From the NCBI GenBank assembly GCA_029238215.1, contig JAQWGN010000010.1, positions 124,001 through 188,000 of the forward strand: a stretch of 64,000 nucleotides of DNA, given 5' to 3'. Source of the stretch: Flavobacteriaceae bacterium. Its GTDB lineage: Bacteria > Bacteroidota > Bacteroidia > Flavobacteriales > Flavobacteriaceae. Shown here piece by piece: positions 1-10,148 of the stretch. The notes under the pieces were generated by a model. The model had not been told where the DNA came from, searched no databases, and worked only from the letters and a program-made list of their open reading frames with translations. The position numbers and the translations under genes are program-made. Every line of letters starts with the position of its first letter. Within the stretch, counting starts at the first letter, position 1.

Positions 1-30
1 TGTCGTCCACCAAAAAGACGTAGAGTTTAA
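1..30 (+). CDS. rpsK: 30S ribosomal protein S11, C-terminal end (partial)
   Basis: The first 30 bases read CRPPKRRRV followed by TAA, the conserved basic C-terminus of ribosomal protein S11. The rest of the gene lies outside the window. It is followed by rpsD, rpoA and rplQ in the standard bacterial alpha-operon order, which supports the call despite only nine residues being visible. Confidence 0.85.
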   Translation, partial: CRPPKRRRV

Positions 31-85
31 TACTAACCCGCTGGCGAAGGATAGACCTTAATTCTCAGCAACTAATTTTATAACA

Positions 86-691
86 ATGGCAAGATATACT
101 GGTCCTAAGACAAAAATCGCACGTAAATTTGGCGAAGCTATTTTCGGTGATGATAAGTCTTTTGAAAAACGTAATTACCCACCAGGGCAGCACGGAAATA
201 ACCGTCGTAGACCCAAAAAATCAGAATATGCAATCCAGTTAATGGAGAAGCAAAAAGCGAAGTTTACCTATGGTATCCTAGAGCGTCAATTCCGCAACCT
301 GTTTCTTAAGGCAAATGCGAGTAAAGGCGTAACAGGCGAGGTTTTACTTCAATTTTGTGAAACCCGTTTAGATAACTTGGTTTATCGTCTTGGAATTGCA
401 CCAACACGAAGTGCTGCGCGTCAGTTTGTTGGTCACCGTCACATTACTCTTAATGGAGAAATCATGAATATTCCTTCTTGTCATGTAAAAGTTGGCGATG
501 TTGTTGGTGTTCGTGAAAAATCAAAATCTCTTGAAGTTATTGAGCGTTCATTATCTGTTGCTAAACACGATTTAGAGTGGTTATCATGGAATGATGCAAC
601 ACTAGAAGGCACATTGGTATCCGTTCCTACCCGTGAGCAAATTACTGAAAACATAAAGGAACAACTAATCGTCGAATTGTACTCAAAATAA
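86..691 (+). CDS. rpsD: 30S ribosomal protein S4
   Basis: A 201-residue S4, a primary 16S rRNA binding protein of the small subunit body. It starts [17 protein letters not shown], as in Bacteroidota S4. The N-terminal S4 domain is followed by the S4 RNA-binding fold at about residues 93-155 ([10 protein letters not shown], then the [16 protein letters not shown] stretch). Length is normal for the family. It lies between rpsK and rpoA, with only 4 bases before rpoA, so it is co-transcribed with them. In many bacteria S4 represses its own operon, but no regulatory structure is obvious here. Confidence 0.98.
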   Translation: MARYTGPKTKIARKFGEAIFGDDKSFEKRNYPPGQHGNNRRRPKKSEYAIQLMEKQKAKFTYGILERQFRNLFLKANASKGVTGEVLLQFCETRLDNLVYRLGIAPTRSAARQFVGHRHITLNGEIMNIPSCHVKVGDVVGVREKSKSLEVIERSLSVAKHDLEWLSWNDATLEGTLVSVPTREQITENIKEQLIVELYSK

Positions 692-695
692 TCCT

Positions 696-1688
696 ATGGC
701 ACTATTTAATTTTCAAAAACCAGACAAGGTAATCATGATTGATTCAGATGAATTCGAAGGTAAATTCGAGTTTCGTCCACTAGAACCTGGTTACGGACTT
801 ACTGTTGGTAATGCACTGCGACGTGTTATGCTTGCATCTCTTGAAGGATTTGCAATAACATCAATTCGTATAGACAAAGTAGATCACGAATTTTCTACCC
901 TTCCAGGTGTAGTAGAAGATGTTACTGAAATGATCTTGAACTTTAAGCAAGTTCGATTTAAGCAACAAATTGATTCAGTTGAAAGCGAGACAGTAAACGT
1001 TGCGATTTCAGGTCAAAAACAACTTTATGCAGGTGACTTACAGAAATTTATTTCTGGATTTCAAGTTCTTAATCCTGATTTAGTTATTTGTAATCTTGAT
1101 GAAAGCGTCCAGTTAAACATTGAATTTACGATTGAAAAAGGGCGTGGATATGTGCCTGCTGAAGAGAACAAAAAGGCTTCTGCACCAATCGGTACTATTG
1201 CAATTGATTCGATTTACACCCCTATCAAAAATGTAAAATACACGATCGAAAACTTTCGTGTAGAACAAAAAACAGATTACGAAAAACTTATTTTCGAAAT
1301 CATCACTGATGGTTCTATTCATCCTAAAGATGCGTTAACCGAAGCTGCCAAAACACTGATTCATCACTTTATGTTGTTTTCTGATGAGCGTATTACGCTT
1401 GAAGCTGATGAGATTGCTGAAACAGAAACATATGATGAGGAATCCTTACATATGCGCCAGTTATTAAAGACAAAACTTATTGATATGGACCTTTCTGTTC
1501 GTGCATTAAACTGTCTTAAAGCTGCTGAAGTAGATACACTTGGTGATTTGGTTTCTTTTAACAAGAGCGATTTGATGAAGTTTAGAAACTTTGGAAAAAA
1601 GTCTCTTACTGAACTTGAAGAATTGGTGATTGCCAAAGGACTTAATTTCGGTATGGATTTAGCCAAATACAAATTAGACAAAGACTAA
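696..1688 (+). CDS. rpoA: DNA-directed RNA polymerase subunit alpha
   Basis: A 330-residue alpha subunit, which dimerises to scaffold the RNA polymerase core. The N-terminal domain has the conserved [15 protein letters not shown] and [19 protein letters not shown] segments (about residues 32-68). The C-terminal domain at about 250-320 carries [19 protein letters not shown] and [13 protein letters not shown], the helix-hairpin-helix part that contacts upstream DNA and activators. Full length and intact, sitting between rpsD and rplQ as expected. Confidence 0.98.
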   Translation: MALFNFQKPDKVIMIDSDEFEGKFEFRPLEPGYGLTVGNALRRVMLASLEGFAITSIRIDKVDHEFSTLPGVVEDVTEMILNFKQVRFKQQIDSVESETVNVAISGQKQLYAGDLQKFISGFQVLNPDLVICNLDESVQLNIEFTIEKGRGYVPAEENKKASAPIGTIAIDSIYTPIKNVKYTIENFRVEQKTDYEKLIFEIITDGSIHPKDALTEAAKTLIHHFMLFSDERITLEADEIAETETYDEESLHMRQLLKTKLIDMDLSVRALNCLKAAEVDTLGDLVSFNKSDLMKFRNFGKKSLTELEELVIAKGLNFGMDLAKYKLDKD

Positions 1689-1709
1689 TTCCGAAAAAGT
1701 TAACACATC

Positions 1710-2273
1710 ATGAGACACGGAAAAAAAGTAGCCCATTTGGGCAGAACAAATACGCATAGAAAAGCGATGCTAGCCAATATGGCATCTTCGCTGATTGAGC
1801 ACAAACGCATCAACACAACTGTTGCACGCGCTAAGGCACTTAAGCAATTTCTTGAGCCGCTAATTACACGTTCAAAAAATGACACGACTCACAACCGTCG
1901 TGTTGCTTTTAGAGCACTGCGTGATAAATACGCAGTAACAGAGCTTTTTCGAACAGTAGCTGAGAAAGTAGCTGATCGTCCAGGTGGTTACACACGTATT
2001 ATTAAAATGGGAAACCGACTTGGTGATAACGCTGATATGGCACTTATCGAATTGGTTGATTTTAATGATCTTTATGAAACCGATAAGCCTAAGAAAAAAT
2101 CTCGCCGAAGAGGTGGTAAAAAAGCTTCTGCAGAAGCTACTGCTGAAGTAGCAGTAGAAGCGGAAGTTAAAGCACCAGAAGCAGCAGATTCAACCAAAGA
2201 AGCGTCTGAAACTGTAGCTCAAAATGCTCCAGAAAATGAGGCTTCCGAAGCGGACACAAACAAAGCTGAATAG
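1710..2273 (+). CDS. rplQ: 50S ribosomal protein L17 with acidic C-terminal tail
   Basis: L17 of the large subunit. Residues 1 to about 120 are the conserved domain ([20 protein letters not shown] start, [18 protein letters not shown] near its end). After a basic [11 protein letters not shown] patch the protein continues for about 55 residues that are almost only Ala, Glu, Val, Thr and Asp. Classical L17 is about 115-130 residues, so this tail is an extension; such tails occur in Bacteroidota L17. It is the last gene of the ribosomal operon and is followed by a strong terminator. Confidence 0.97.
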   Translation: MRHGKKVAHLGRTNTHRKAMLANMASSLIEHKRINTTVARAKALKQFLEPLITRSKNDTTHNRRVAFRALRDKYAVTELFRTVAEKVADRPGGYTRIIKMGNRLGDNADMALIELVDFNDLYETDKPKKKSRRRGGKKASAEATAEVAVEAEVKAPEAADSTKEASETVAQNAPENEASEADTNKAE

Positions 2274-2297
2274 TTTTTAACAGCTTTTTAATAATTC

Positions 2298-2330
2298 AAA
2301 GGATAAACCCGCTGGTTTATCCTTTTTTTT
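2298..2330 (+). terminator. Rho-independent terminator after rplQ
   Basis: A perfect 9-bp stem (GGATAAACC at 2301-2309 pairing with GGTTTATCC at 2314-2322), extended by flanking A/T pairs, with a CGCT loop and followed by eight T. It ends the rpsK-rpsD-rpoA-rplQ transcript and separates it from carA. Confidence 0.93.
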
Positions 2331-2334
2331 GTCT

Positions 2335-2342
2335 TAATTTTG
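2335..2342 (+). promoter_or_regulatory. Candidate carA promoter, -7 box TAATTTTG
   Basis: An exact match to the Bacteroidota -7 consensus TAnnTTTG lies just after the rplQ terminator and 20 bases before the carA ATG. No convincing -33 TTG is seen at the usual 19-nt distance, so the assignment rests on the -7 box and its position. Confidence 0.45.
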
Positions 2343-2361
2343 CCAAAACACTTAAAACCGA

Positions 2362-4772
<2,411 letters not shown>

Positions 4773-4811
4773 TTCACTTAAGTAGAAGAGAACACGTTTA
4801 TAACGCATAAT

Positions 4812-6095
4812 ATGGCTAAAAATGTAACGCTGTCCTATGAGGGCAAAGAGATTGAGTTTCCTTTGGTTGAAGGGACTGAAAACGAATGGGGTATTGACGT
4901 TAAAACACTGCGTGCAAAAACGAATTTAATCACTCTAGATCCTGGTTTTAAGAATACTGGGTCTTGCAAAAGTGGGATTACATTTTTAGATGGTGAAAAG
5001 GGAATTCTTCGTTATCGTGGCTATGATATTGAAGATCTAGCAGCTAATGCCGATTTTTTAGAGGTCGCTTATTTGCTCATTTTTGGAGAACTGCCCAATG
5101 CGGAACAATTAGATAAATTCTTAGTTGATATAAAAGAAGAGTCTTTTATCGATGAAGACTTAAAGAAAATTTTAGAAAGTTTCCCAAGTGCAGCACACCC
5201 AATGGGCGTGTTATCCTCACTTACAAGCGCCCTAACGGCCTTTAATCCAAATTCTGTTGATGTAGACAGTGAAGAGGATATGTATAAAGCTATCGTTCGT
5301 ATAATGGGTAAACTACCTGTCTTAGTTGCATGGGTCTTTAGAAAGAAAGAAGGATTACCATTAAAATACGGCGATTACTCTCTTGGTTATGTAGAGAATA
5401 TTGCACGCATGATGTTTCGAAAGCCTAACAAAGAATACATTGCTAACCCTGTTATTGACTCGGCATTGAATAAATTACTCATCTTACACGCCGAGCATGA
5501 GCAAAACTGCTCTACGTCAACGGTGCGTATTGTAGGCTCTTCCCATGCGGGACTATTTGCTTCCATTGCTGCTGGAATTTCAGCTTTATGGGGACCATTA
5601 CATGGTGGCGCAAATCAAGCAGTTGTCGAAATGCTTGAAGCAATTCGTCAGGATGGTGGAGATATTAAGCGTTATATGGAAAAGGCTAAAGATAAATCAG
5701 ATCCTTTTCGTCTTATGGGTTTTGGACACCGTGTTTATAAAAATTTTGATCCCCGTGCACGTATTATTAAAAAGGCAGCAAACGAAGTGCTCACTGATTT
5801 AGGCTTGGTTGATCCAGTGTTAGATATCGCTAAAAAACTCGAAGCAGAGGCACTCAGTGATCCATATTTTGTAGATCGTAAGTTGTACCCCAATGTTGAC
5901 TTCTATTCGGGTATTATCTATCGTGCTATGGGAATTTCAACAGAAACATTTACCGTAATGTTTGCTCTTGGTCGTTTACCAGGATGGATAGCCCAGTGGA
6001 GAGAAATGCGTAAAAACAAAGAGCCTATTGGTCGTCCTCGTCAAATTTACGTAGGCAAAAACCACCGCGAATTTTTACCCCTTAAAAGCCGATAG
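4812..6095 (+). CDS. gltA: Citrate synthase (type II, hexameric class)
   Basis: A 427-residue citrate synthase that condenses acetyl-CoA and oxaloacetate to start the TCA cycle. The active site His is in the LHAEHEQNCSTSTVR segment, the second in GPLHGGANQAVVEML and the Asp region in NVDFYSGI. The N-terminal beta-domain and length match Gram-negative type II enzymes. It lies downstream of eno in the same direction. The eno-gltA order is common in Flavobacteriia. Confidence 0.98.
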   Translation: MAKNVTLSYEGKEIEFPLVEGTENEWGIDVKTLRAKTNLITLDPGFKNTGSCKSGITFLDGEKGILRYRGYDIEDLAANADFLEVAYLLIFGELPNAEQLDKFLVDIKEESFIDEDLKKILESFPSAAHPMGVLSSLTSALTAFNPNSVDVDSEEDMYKAIVRIMGKLPVLVAWVFRKKEGLPLKYGDYSLGYVENIARMMFRKPNKEYIANPVIDSALNKLLILHAEHEQNCSTSTVRIVGSSHAGLFASIAAGISALWGPLHGGANQAVVEMLEAIRQDGGDIKRYMEKAKDKSDPFRLMGFGHRVYKNFDPRARIIKKAANEVLTDLGLVDPVLDIAKKLEAEALSDPYFVDRKLYPNVDFYSGIIYRAMGISTETFTVMFALGRLPGWIAQWREMRKNKEPIGRPRQIYVGKNHREFLPLKSR

Positions 6096-6126
6096 TCTTA
6101 TTTTTAAAAGATAACACAAAAGCTAA

Positions 6127-6567
6127 TTATAAATAGTTTTCAGAGATCTGTGCTTTTAGTTTTTGTATCTTCTTAAAAAATATACGGACAGGCTCTGACT
6201 GCGATGATACTGTAATTTTGTAATGTTCAAAATGAACACTATGGGCATCACTTCTTCCTTTAAATAGTGTGAGCTTGTAATAAGGAATTACTAACGCATA
6301 GGTTTCTAAAAGCGATCTAAATCGCAAAATAATTCCCTTAGGTCGCAATTCAATATTACAGGTGTTGTTATTTTGATCGAGTAAAAAAAGATTGTCTACT
6401 TCTTTACTAGCTGTTATTACATGCAGCTTTGGAGATCCAACCCCACCCAATTTTAATCGATCAATTAAACTAAAAGGTTTTCCAACTATTTCGTCTATAG
6501 ACGCTCGTTGCGTTTTGTTGTTATAAGATATATTTGCAAGCACGAAACAAAGGTACGGCAAAACCAT
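6127..6567 (-). CDS. Uncharacterised conserved flavobacterial protein
   Basis: A 146-residue soluble protein on the minus strand, convergent with gltA and divergent from argS. I recognise the pattern KPFSLIDRLKLGG, then CNIELRPKGIILRFRSLLETYALVIPYYKLTLFK, as a conserved hypothetical of Flavobacteriaceae, but no function is known to me. It has no signal peptide or membrane segment and a basic C-terminus. The start is uncertain. The ATG at 6567 lies upstream of a TACCTTTG -7-like box (6555 to 6548 on the minus strand), so translation may begin later, for example at the GTG at 6543. Confidence 0.75.
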   Translation of the reverse strand: MVLPYLCFVLANISYNNKTQRASIDEIVGKPFSLIDRLKLGGVGSPKLHVITASKEVDNLFLLDQNNNTCNIELRPKGIILRFRSLLETYALVIPYYKLTLFKGRSDAHSVHFEHYKITVSSQSEPVRIFFKKIQKLKAQISENYL

Positions 6568-6595
6568 TTACACCTTTTGGAAAGCATTATCTTTG
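6548..6595. promoter_or_regulatory. Candidate divergent promoter region (hypothetical gene / argS)
   Basis: Two exact TAnnTTTG -7 boxes face outward within 48 bases: TACCTTTG on the minus strand (6555 to 6548) and TATCTTTG on the plus strand (6588-6595). The latter lies 16 bases before the argS ATG at 6612, implying a very short leader. No clear -33 TTG at 19 nt is found for either. Confidence 0.45.
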
Positions 6596-6611
6596 TTTTC
6601 GATTATTACCT

Positions 6612-8378
6612 ATGGAGCAACTAATAGCACAACACCTTAAAACGTATTTTTCCGACATATACGGAAAGGAAATCAATGGTATTGAAACTCAACCCACAAA
6701 ACCTCAGTTTAAAGGTGACCTAACAGTAGTGGTGTTTCCATTATTAAAGGCAGCACCAAAAAAGCCTACTGAATTGGGTGAAGAACTAGGAGAATATCTC
6801 ATTAAGAATATTGATGAGTTAACTTCCTACAATGTTGTTCAAGGTTTTTTGAATATTGAAATATCAGATTCTTATTTTTTAAAAACTCTTTTGCAAAGAC
6901 AAGAATCTCAAACCTCAGTAAAACAGCTTTCTGTAGATTGTCCAAAAATACTAGTTGAATATTCATCGCCTAATACCAACAAGCCTTTACACTTGGGACA
7001 TATTAGAAACAACCTTCTTGGCGCTTCGGTTTCTAAAATTCTAGCGGCAAATGGAAACCGTGTTCATACCACACAGATTATTAATGATCGGGGCATTCAT
7101 ATTTGCAAATCCATGGTGGCATGGCAAAAATTTGGAGCTGCTGAAACACCTGAATCTTCAGGCCTAAAAGGGGATGCTCTGGTAGGAAAATATTACGTGT
7201 TATTTGATCAGCATTACAAAAAGGAAGTTGCTGATTTAATAGCTTCAGGAGTGCCTGAAAAACAGGCAAAAAATGAAGCGCCAATCTTGCTAGAAGCAAA
7301 GAGCATGTTGCTTCTTTGGGAAAAAAACGACATTGACGTACGTAATTTATGGGAGCAAATGAATGCTTGGGTGTATGCTGGTTTTGCAGAAACCTACTCA
7401 AAAATGGGCGTACAATTTGATTCTTATTATTATGAAAGTGACACTTACCTTTTGGGAAAAGAAATTATTGAGGAAGGACTTAAGAAAGGTGTCTTTTACA
7501 AACGAGAGGACAATTCCGTCTGGGTTGACCTTACCCAAGATGGACTTGATGAGAAATTAGTCCTTCGATCTGATGGCACGTCTGTGTATATCACTCAGGA
7601 TTTAGGAACCGCTCGTTTGCGGTTTTCTAATCACCCCGATATGAAGGGAATGGTTTATACAGTAGGTAATGAACAAGATTATCATTTTAAGGTATTGTTT
7701 CTGATTTTAAAGAAACTAGGGTACGAATGGGCTGAACAGCTCCATCATTTAAGCTACGGCATGGTAGACTTGCCCAGCGGCAAGATGAAGAGTAGAGAAG
7801 GAACCGTTGTTGATGCAGATGCTTTAATGACAGAAATGCACGACACGGCAAAGCAAATTTCTCAAGAGTTGGGAAAACTCGATGGATTGTCTGAAGTGGA
7901 AAAAGAATCTTTGTATCACAGTATTGGTATGGGTGCTTTAAAATATTACATCTTAAAGGTAGATCCTAAGAAGCGAATTTTATTTGATCCAAAGGCTTCC
8001 GTTGATTTTACTGGAAATACAGGGCCATTTATCCAATACACACATGCCCGTATACAATCTATACTTCAGAAGGCTGGAGATAATAATAGCTCTATTTCAC
8101 CATCCTATGCATTACATCCTAAAGAAAAGGAAGTTTTAAAAACAGTATTTCAATATCCTTCTGTGATAGACACTGCAGCTAAACAATACAGCCCCGCAAT
8201 AATTGCCAATTATGTATATGAGCTTGTAAAGCAATTCAATTCGTATTATCAGGAGGTGCCTATTTTGGTTGATGCTGCTGAAACACGAACTTTCCGTGTG
8301 GTCTTATGTGGACAAGTTGGAGCTGTAATTCGAGAAGCATTAGGCTTAATGGGAATAGATGCTCCAAATAGAATGTAA
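6612..8378 (+). CDS. argS: Arginyl-tRNA synthetase
   Basis: A class I aminoacyl-tRNA synthetase of 588 residues that charges tRNA-Arg. The N-terminal Arg-tRNA synthetase domain is followed by the HIGH motif variant in PLHLGHIRNN, a KMSKS-equivalent GKMKSREGT, and a C-terminal DALR anticodon-binding domain with FIQYTHARIQSILQKA. The start MEQLIAQHLKTYF at 6612 matches the family. The open frame extends 26 codons further upstream, but that part covers the promoter and does not look coding. Confidence 0.97.
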   Translation: MEQLIAQHLKTYFSDIYGKEINGIETQPTKPQFKGDLTVVVFPLLKAAPKKPTELGEELGEYLIKNIDELTSYNVVQGFLNIEISDSYFLKTLLQRQESQTSVKQLSVDCPKILVEYSSPNTNKPLHLGHIRNNLLGASVSKILAANGNRVHTTQIINDRGIHICKSMVAWQKFGAAETPESSGLKGDALVGKYYVLFDQHYKKEVADLIASGVPEKQAKNEAPILLEAKSMLLLWEKNDIDVRNLWEQMNAWVYAGFAETYSKMGVQFDSYYYESDTYLLGKEIIEEGLKKGVFYKREDNSVWVDLTQDGLDEKLVLRSDGTSVYITQDLGTARLRFSNHPDMKGMVYTVGNEQDYHFKVLFLILKKLGYEWAEQLHHLSYGMVDLPSGKMKSREGTVVDADALMTEMHDTAKQISQELGKLDGLSEVEKESLYHSIGMGALKYYILKVDPKKRILFDPKASVDFTGNTGPFIQYTHARIQSILQKAGDNNSSISPSYALHPKEKEVLKTVFQYPSVIDTAAKQYSPAIIANYVYELVKQFNSYYQEVPILVDAAETRTFRVVLCGQVGAVIREALGLMGIDAPNRM

Positions 8379-8382
8379 AAAA

Positions 8383-8412
8383 AAATGCCCCGATTAAATC
8401 GAGGCATTTTTA
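8383..8412. terminator. Bidirectional terminator between argS and proteorhodopsin
   Basis: An inverted repeat (AAAATGCCCCGAT, short AT loop, ATCGAGGCATTTT) is flanked by an A-run on the left and a T-run on the right, so it can terminate both converging genes. The one imperfect pair is a mismatch in plus-strand RNA but a U-G wobble in minus-strand RNA, which makes the hairpin slightly better for the rhodopsin transcript. Confidence 0.88.
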
Positions 8413-8428
8413 AAATATGTTTTTGGAA

Positions 8429-9142
8429 TTATTTCTTTGAAGAAACAGCAGCAGCATAAACTACCAAACCAAATCCAATTTTGTTAACGGCATCACCAAT
8501 GTTGTAAACAACATCCATGTTTAGTCCAATACCATCAACAAAGTCATACCATCCGTCAGTTCCAATCATATAACCTAATGGGTAAATTGCCCATCCGATA
8601 AGAACGAATAACGTTAAGGTATTGTGTGCTTTTTCAACGGCACCACCTGCAGAAGCTGCAAGTTTAGCCAATGGACCGAACTTAATCAACCATGCAATGT
8701 AAAAATAAGCTAGACCTGAAGCAAGACCCCAAAGTTCAGCACCGTGTGCAGCTTCAGAAACTTCTCCAAAATAACCAGTAACAAGCATTACTAATGAAGC
8801 CCAAATTAATGTGCTTAAGTGCTTAGTTGTTGCCCCAGCAGCTTTAAGAATTAAGTAAAACTCAACACACATCAAAGGTACAGTTAGTATCCAGTCGATG
8901 TAACGAATTTCAGTAGTTACACCACCTGAAGTAGCTGCTTCTCTCATGTAGTAATAATGTACCGCAGCAATAAAAGTAATCAAACCTGAAACTAGGATTG
9001 AAGTTCTCCACTTACTGTCAAATTGAGGTAATGACAAGAAAAAGAATGCTGAAGCAGCAGTCATAGCCATAGTTCCTAAAAAGAAAGTAAAGTTAACTGG
9101 ATCACTAAGATCCGCAATTGTAATTAAATTTGTAATTGTCAT
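8429..9142 (-). CDS. Proteorhodopsin, green-type light-driven proton pump
   Basis: A 237-residue, seven-helix microbial rhodopsin in the inner membrane. The retinal Schiff-base lysine is K221 (helix G, DAVNKIGFG). The helix C motif RYIDWILTVPLMCVEF gives proton acceptor D83, T87 and donor E94, the DTE set of outward proton pumps rather than NDQ sodium or NTQ chloride pumps. H62 matches the His that pairs with the acceptor in proteorhodopsin. The tuning site (residue 105 of the gamma-proteobacterial protein) is M91, typical of green-absorbing flavobacterial types. By hand alignment G139 in helix E falls at the site where xanthorhodopsin has the Gly that admits a carotenoid antenna. Divergent from blh, which supplies retinal. 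Confidence 0.98.
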   Translation of the reverse strand: MTITNLITIADLSDPVNFTFFLGTMAMTAASAFFFLSLPQFDSKWRTSILVSGLITFIAAVHYYYMREAATSGGVTTEIRYIDWILTVPLMCVEFYLILKAAGATTKHLSTLIWASLVMLVTGYFGEVSEAAHGAELWGLASGLAYFYIAWLIKFGPLAKLAASAGGAVEKAHNTLTLFVLIGWAIYPLGYMIGTDGWYDFVDGIGLNMDVVYNIGDAVNKIGFGLVVYAAAVSSKK

Positions 9143-9198
9143 AATATTTTAAATTATATTTTGTTGATTGCAAGTTAAAAAAAATTAAACAAACGATA

Positions 9199-9206
9199 TA
9201 TATTTG
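9199..9206 (+). promoter_or_regulatory. Candidate blh promoter, -7 box TATATTTG
   Basis: An exact TAnnTTTG box lies in the very AT-rich 104-base gap between the divergent proteorhodopsin and blh genes, 40 bases before the blh ATG. On the opposite strand the same spot reads TATCGTTTG, one base longer than consensus, so the rhodopsin promoter is not clear from sequence. Confidence 0.4.
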
Positions 9207-9246
9207 ATTAAATTTTTTACAAAAACATAAAATTAGTATTCTAAAA

Positions 9247-10119
9247 ATGCGAAAAAGCATCTCCATTAAAATCCTTATCACTCTGATTTGCATACTGTTA
9301 GGTGTCTATGCGTCAACATCATCTTTGTTAATAATTGCCGCTATTAATGTGTTAACGATTGGGATAATTCATGGTGCAAATGATTTATTTATACTATCTA
9401 AAACTATTAAAACGACAAATAAAACACCGTTTAGTTGCTTATTTGTTAGTTATGTTTTATTTATTTTGCTCATGGTTTTAGCCTTGCGGCATGTTCCTCA
9501 GTGGGCACTTTTATTGTTTGTCCTAATAAGCGCATTTCATTTTGGTGAGCAACAATGGCACCGATCTTCCTACAACACTTCTTTTAAGCTATATGTTTTT
9601 TATACAGCCTTTGGTTCTCTTCTTTTTTCTCTTCTATTTTATACACATCAAATACAAACAAGCGATGTGTTGTATGAACTCACTGGATTTCAAATTCCAG
9701 AAACCTTATTTAAAATATTGCTATATGTTACAGTTTTTTTAACCACTGTCTCCTTAGTTTTTAATTTCAAACAACTCAAGTCACAACTTTTTCCGCAACT
9801 CTTAATTTTAATATCATTAATTGCTTTGTTTTATTTCACTTCGTTATTGTGGTCTTTTTCTGTGTATTTTGTGTTGTGGCATAGTATTCCCTCACTTCGT
9901 GAGCAGGCTACTGTACTCTATCCAAATCATGCGCAACCAATGTTGGAGTATATTCGTTTAGCCATGCCGTATTGGCTTTTAGCCATGCTTGGACTAGGTT
10001 TAGGACTGTTTTGGTTTTACAATACATTAGATTCCTTACTTCCTATTTTTTTTGGGTTTTTAGCCGCTATTACAATTCCACATGTAGTAGTAATCTTTTG
10101 GATGCATAAGAAGAAGTAA
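9247..10119 (+). CDS. blh: Brp/Blh-type beta-carotene 15,15'-dioxygenase
   Basis: A 290-residue polytopic membrane protein of the Brp/Blh family, which cleaves beta-carotene into two retinal molecules. Conserved histidines sit in IIHGANDLF (H42), AFHFGEQQWH (H98, H105), VLWHSIPSL (H212) and IPHVVVIFWMH (H279, H287), in membrane segments as expected for iron ligation. The second His of the H-x3-H pair described in characterised Blh is Ser here (H212, S216); I believe this is the flavobacterial form. Its place beside proteorhodopsin supports retinal supply. No carotenoid synthesis genes are in the window. Confidence 0.94.
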   Translation: MRKSISIKILITLICILLGVYASTSSLLIIAAINVLTIGIIHGANDLFILSKTIKTTNKTPFSCLFVSYVLFILLMVLALRHVPQWALLLFVLISAFHFGEQQWHRSSYNTSFKLYVFYTAFGSLLFSLLFYTHQIQTSDVLYELTGFQIPETLFKILLYVTVFLTTVSLVFNFKQLKSQLFPQLLILISLIALFYFTSLLWSFSVYFVLWHSIPSLREQATVLYPNHAQPMLEYIRLAMPYWLLAMLGLGLGLFWFYNTLDSLLPIFFGFLAAITIPHVVVIFWMHKKK

Positions 10120-10124
10120 TTCCT

Positions 10125-10132
10125 TAATTTTG
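10125..10132 (+). promoter_or_regulatory. Candidate ffh promoter, -7 box TAATTTTG
   Basis: An exact TAnnTTTG box lies 6 bases after the blh stop codon and 16 bases before the ffh ATG. No -33 TTG is present at the consensus distance, so ffh could also be reached by read-through from blh. Confidence 0.4.
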
Positions 10133-10148
10133 ACATTTACATCAATTC

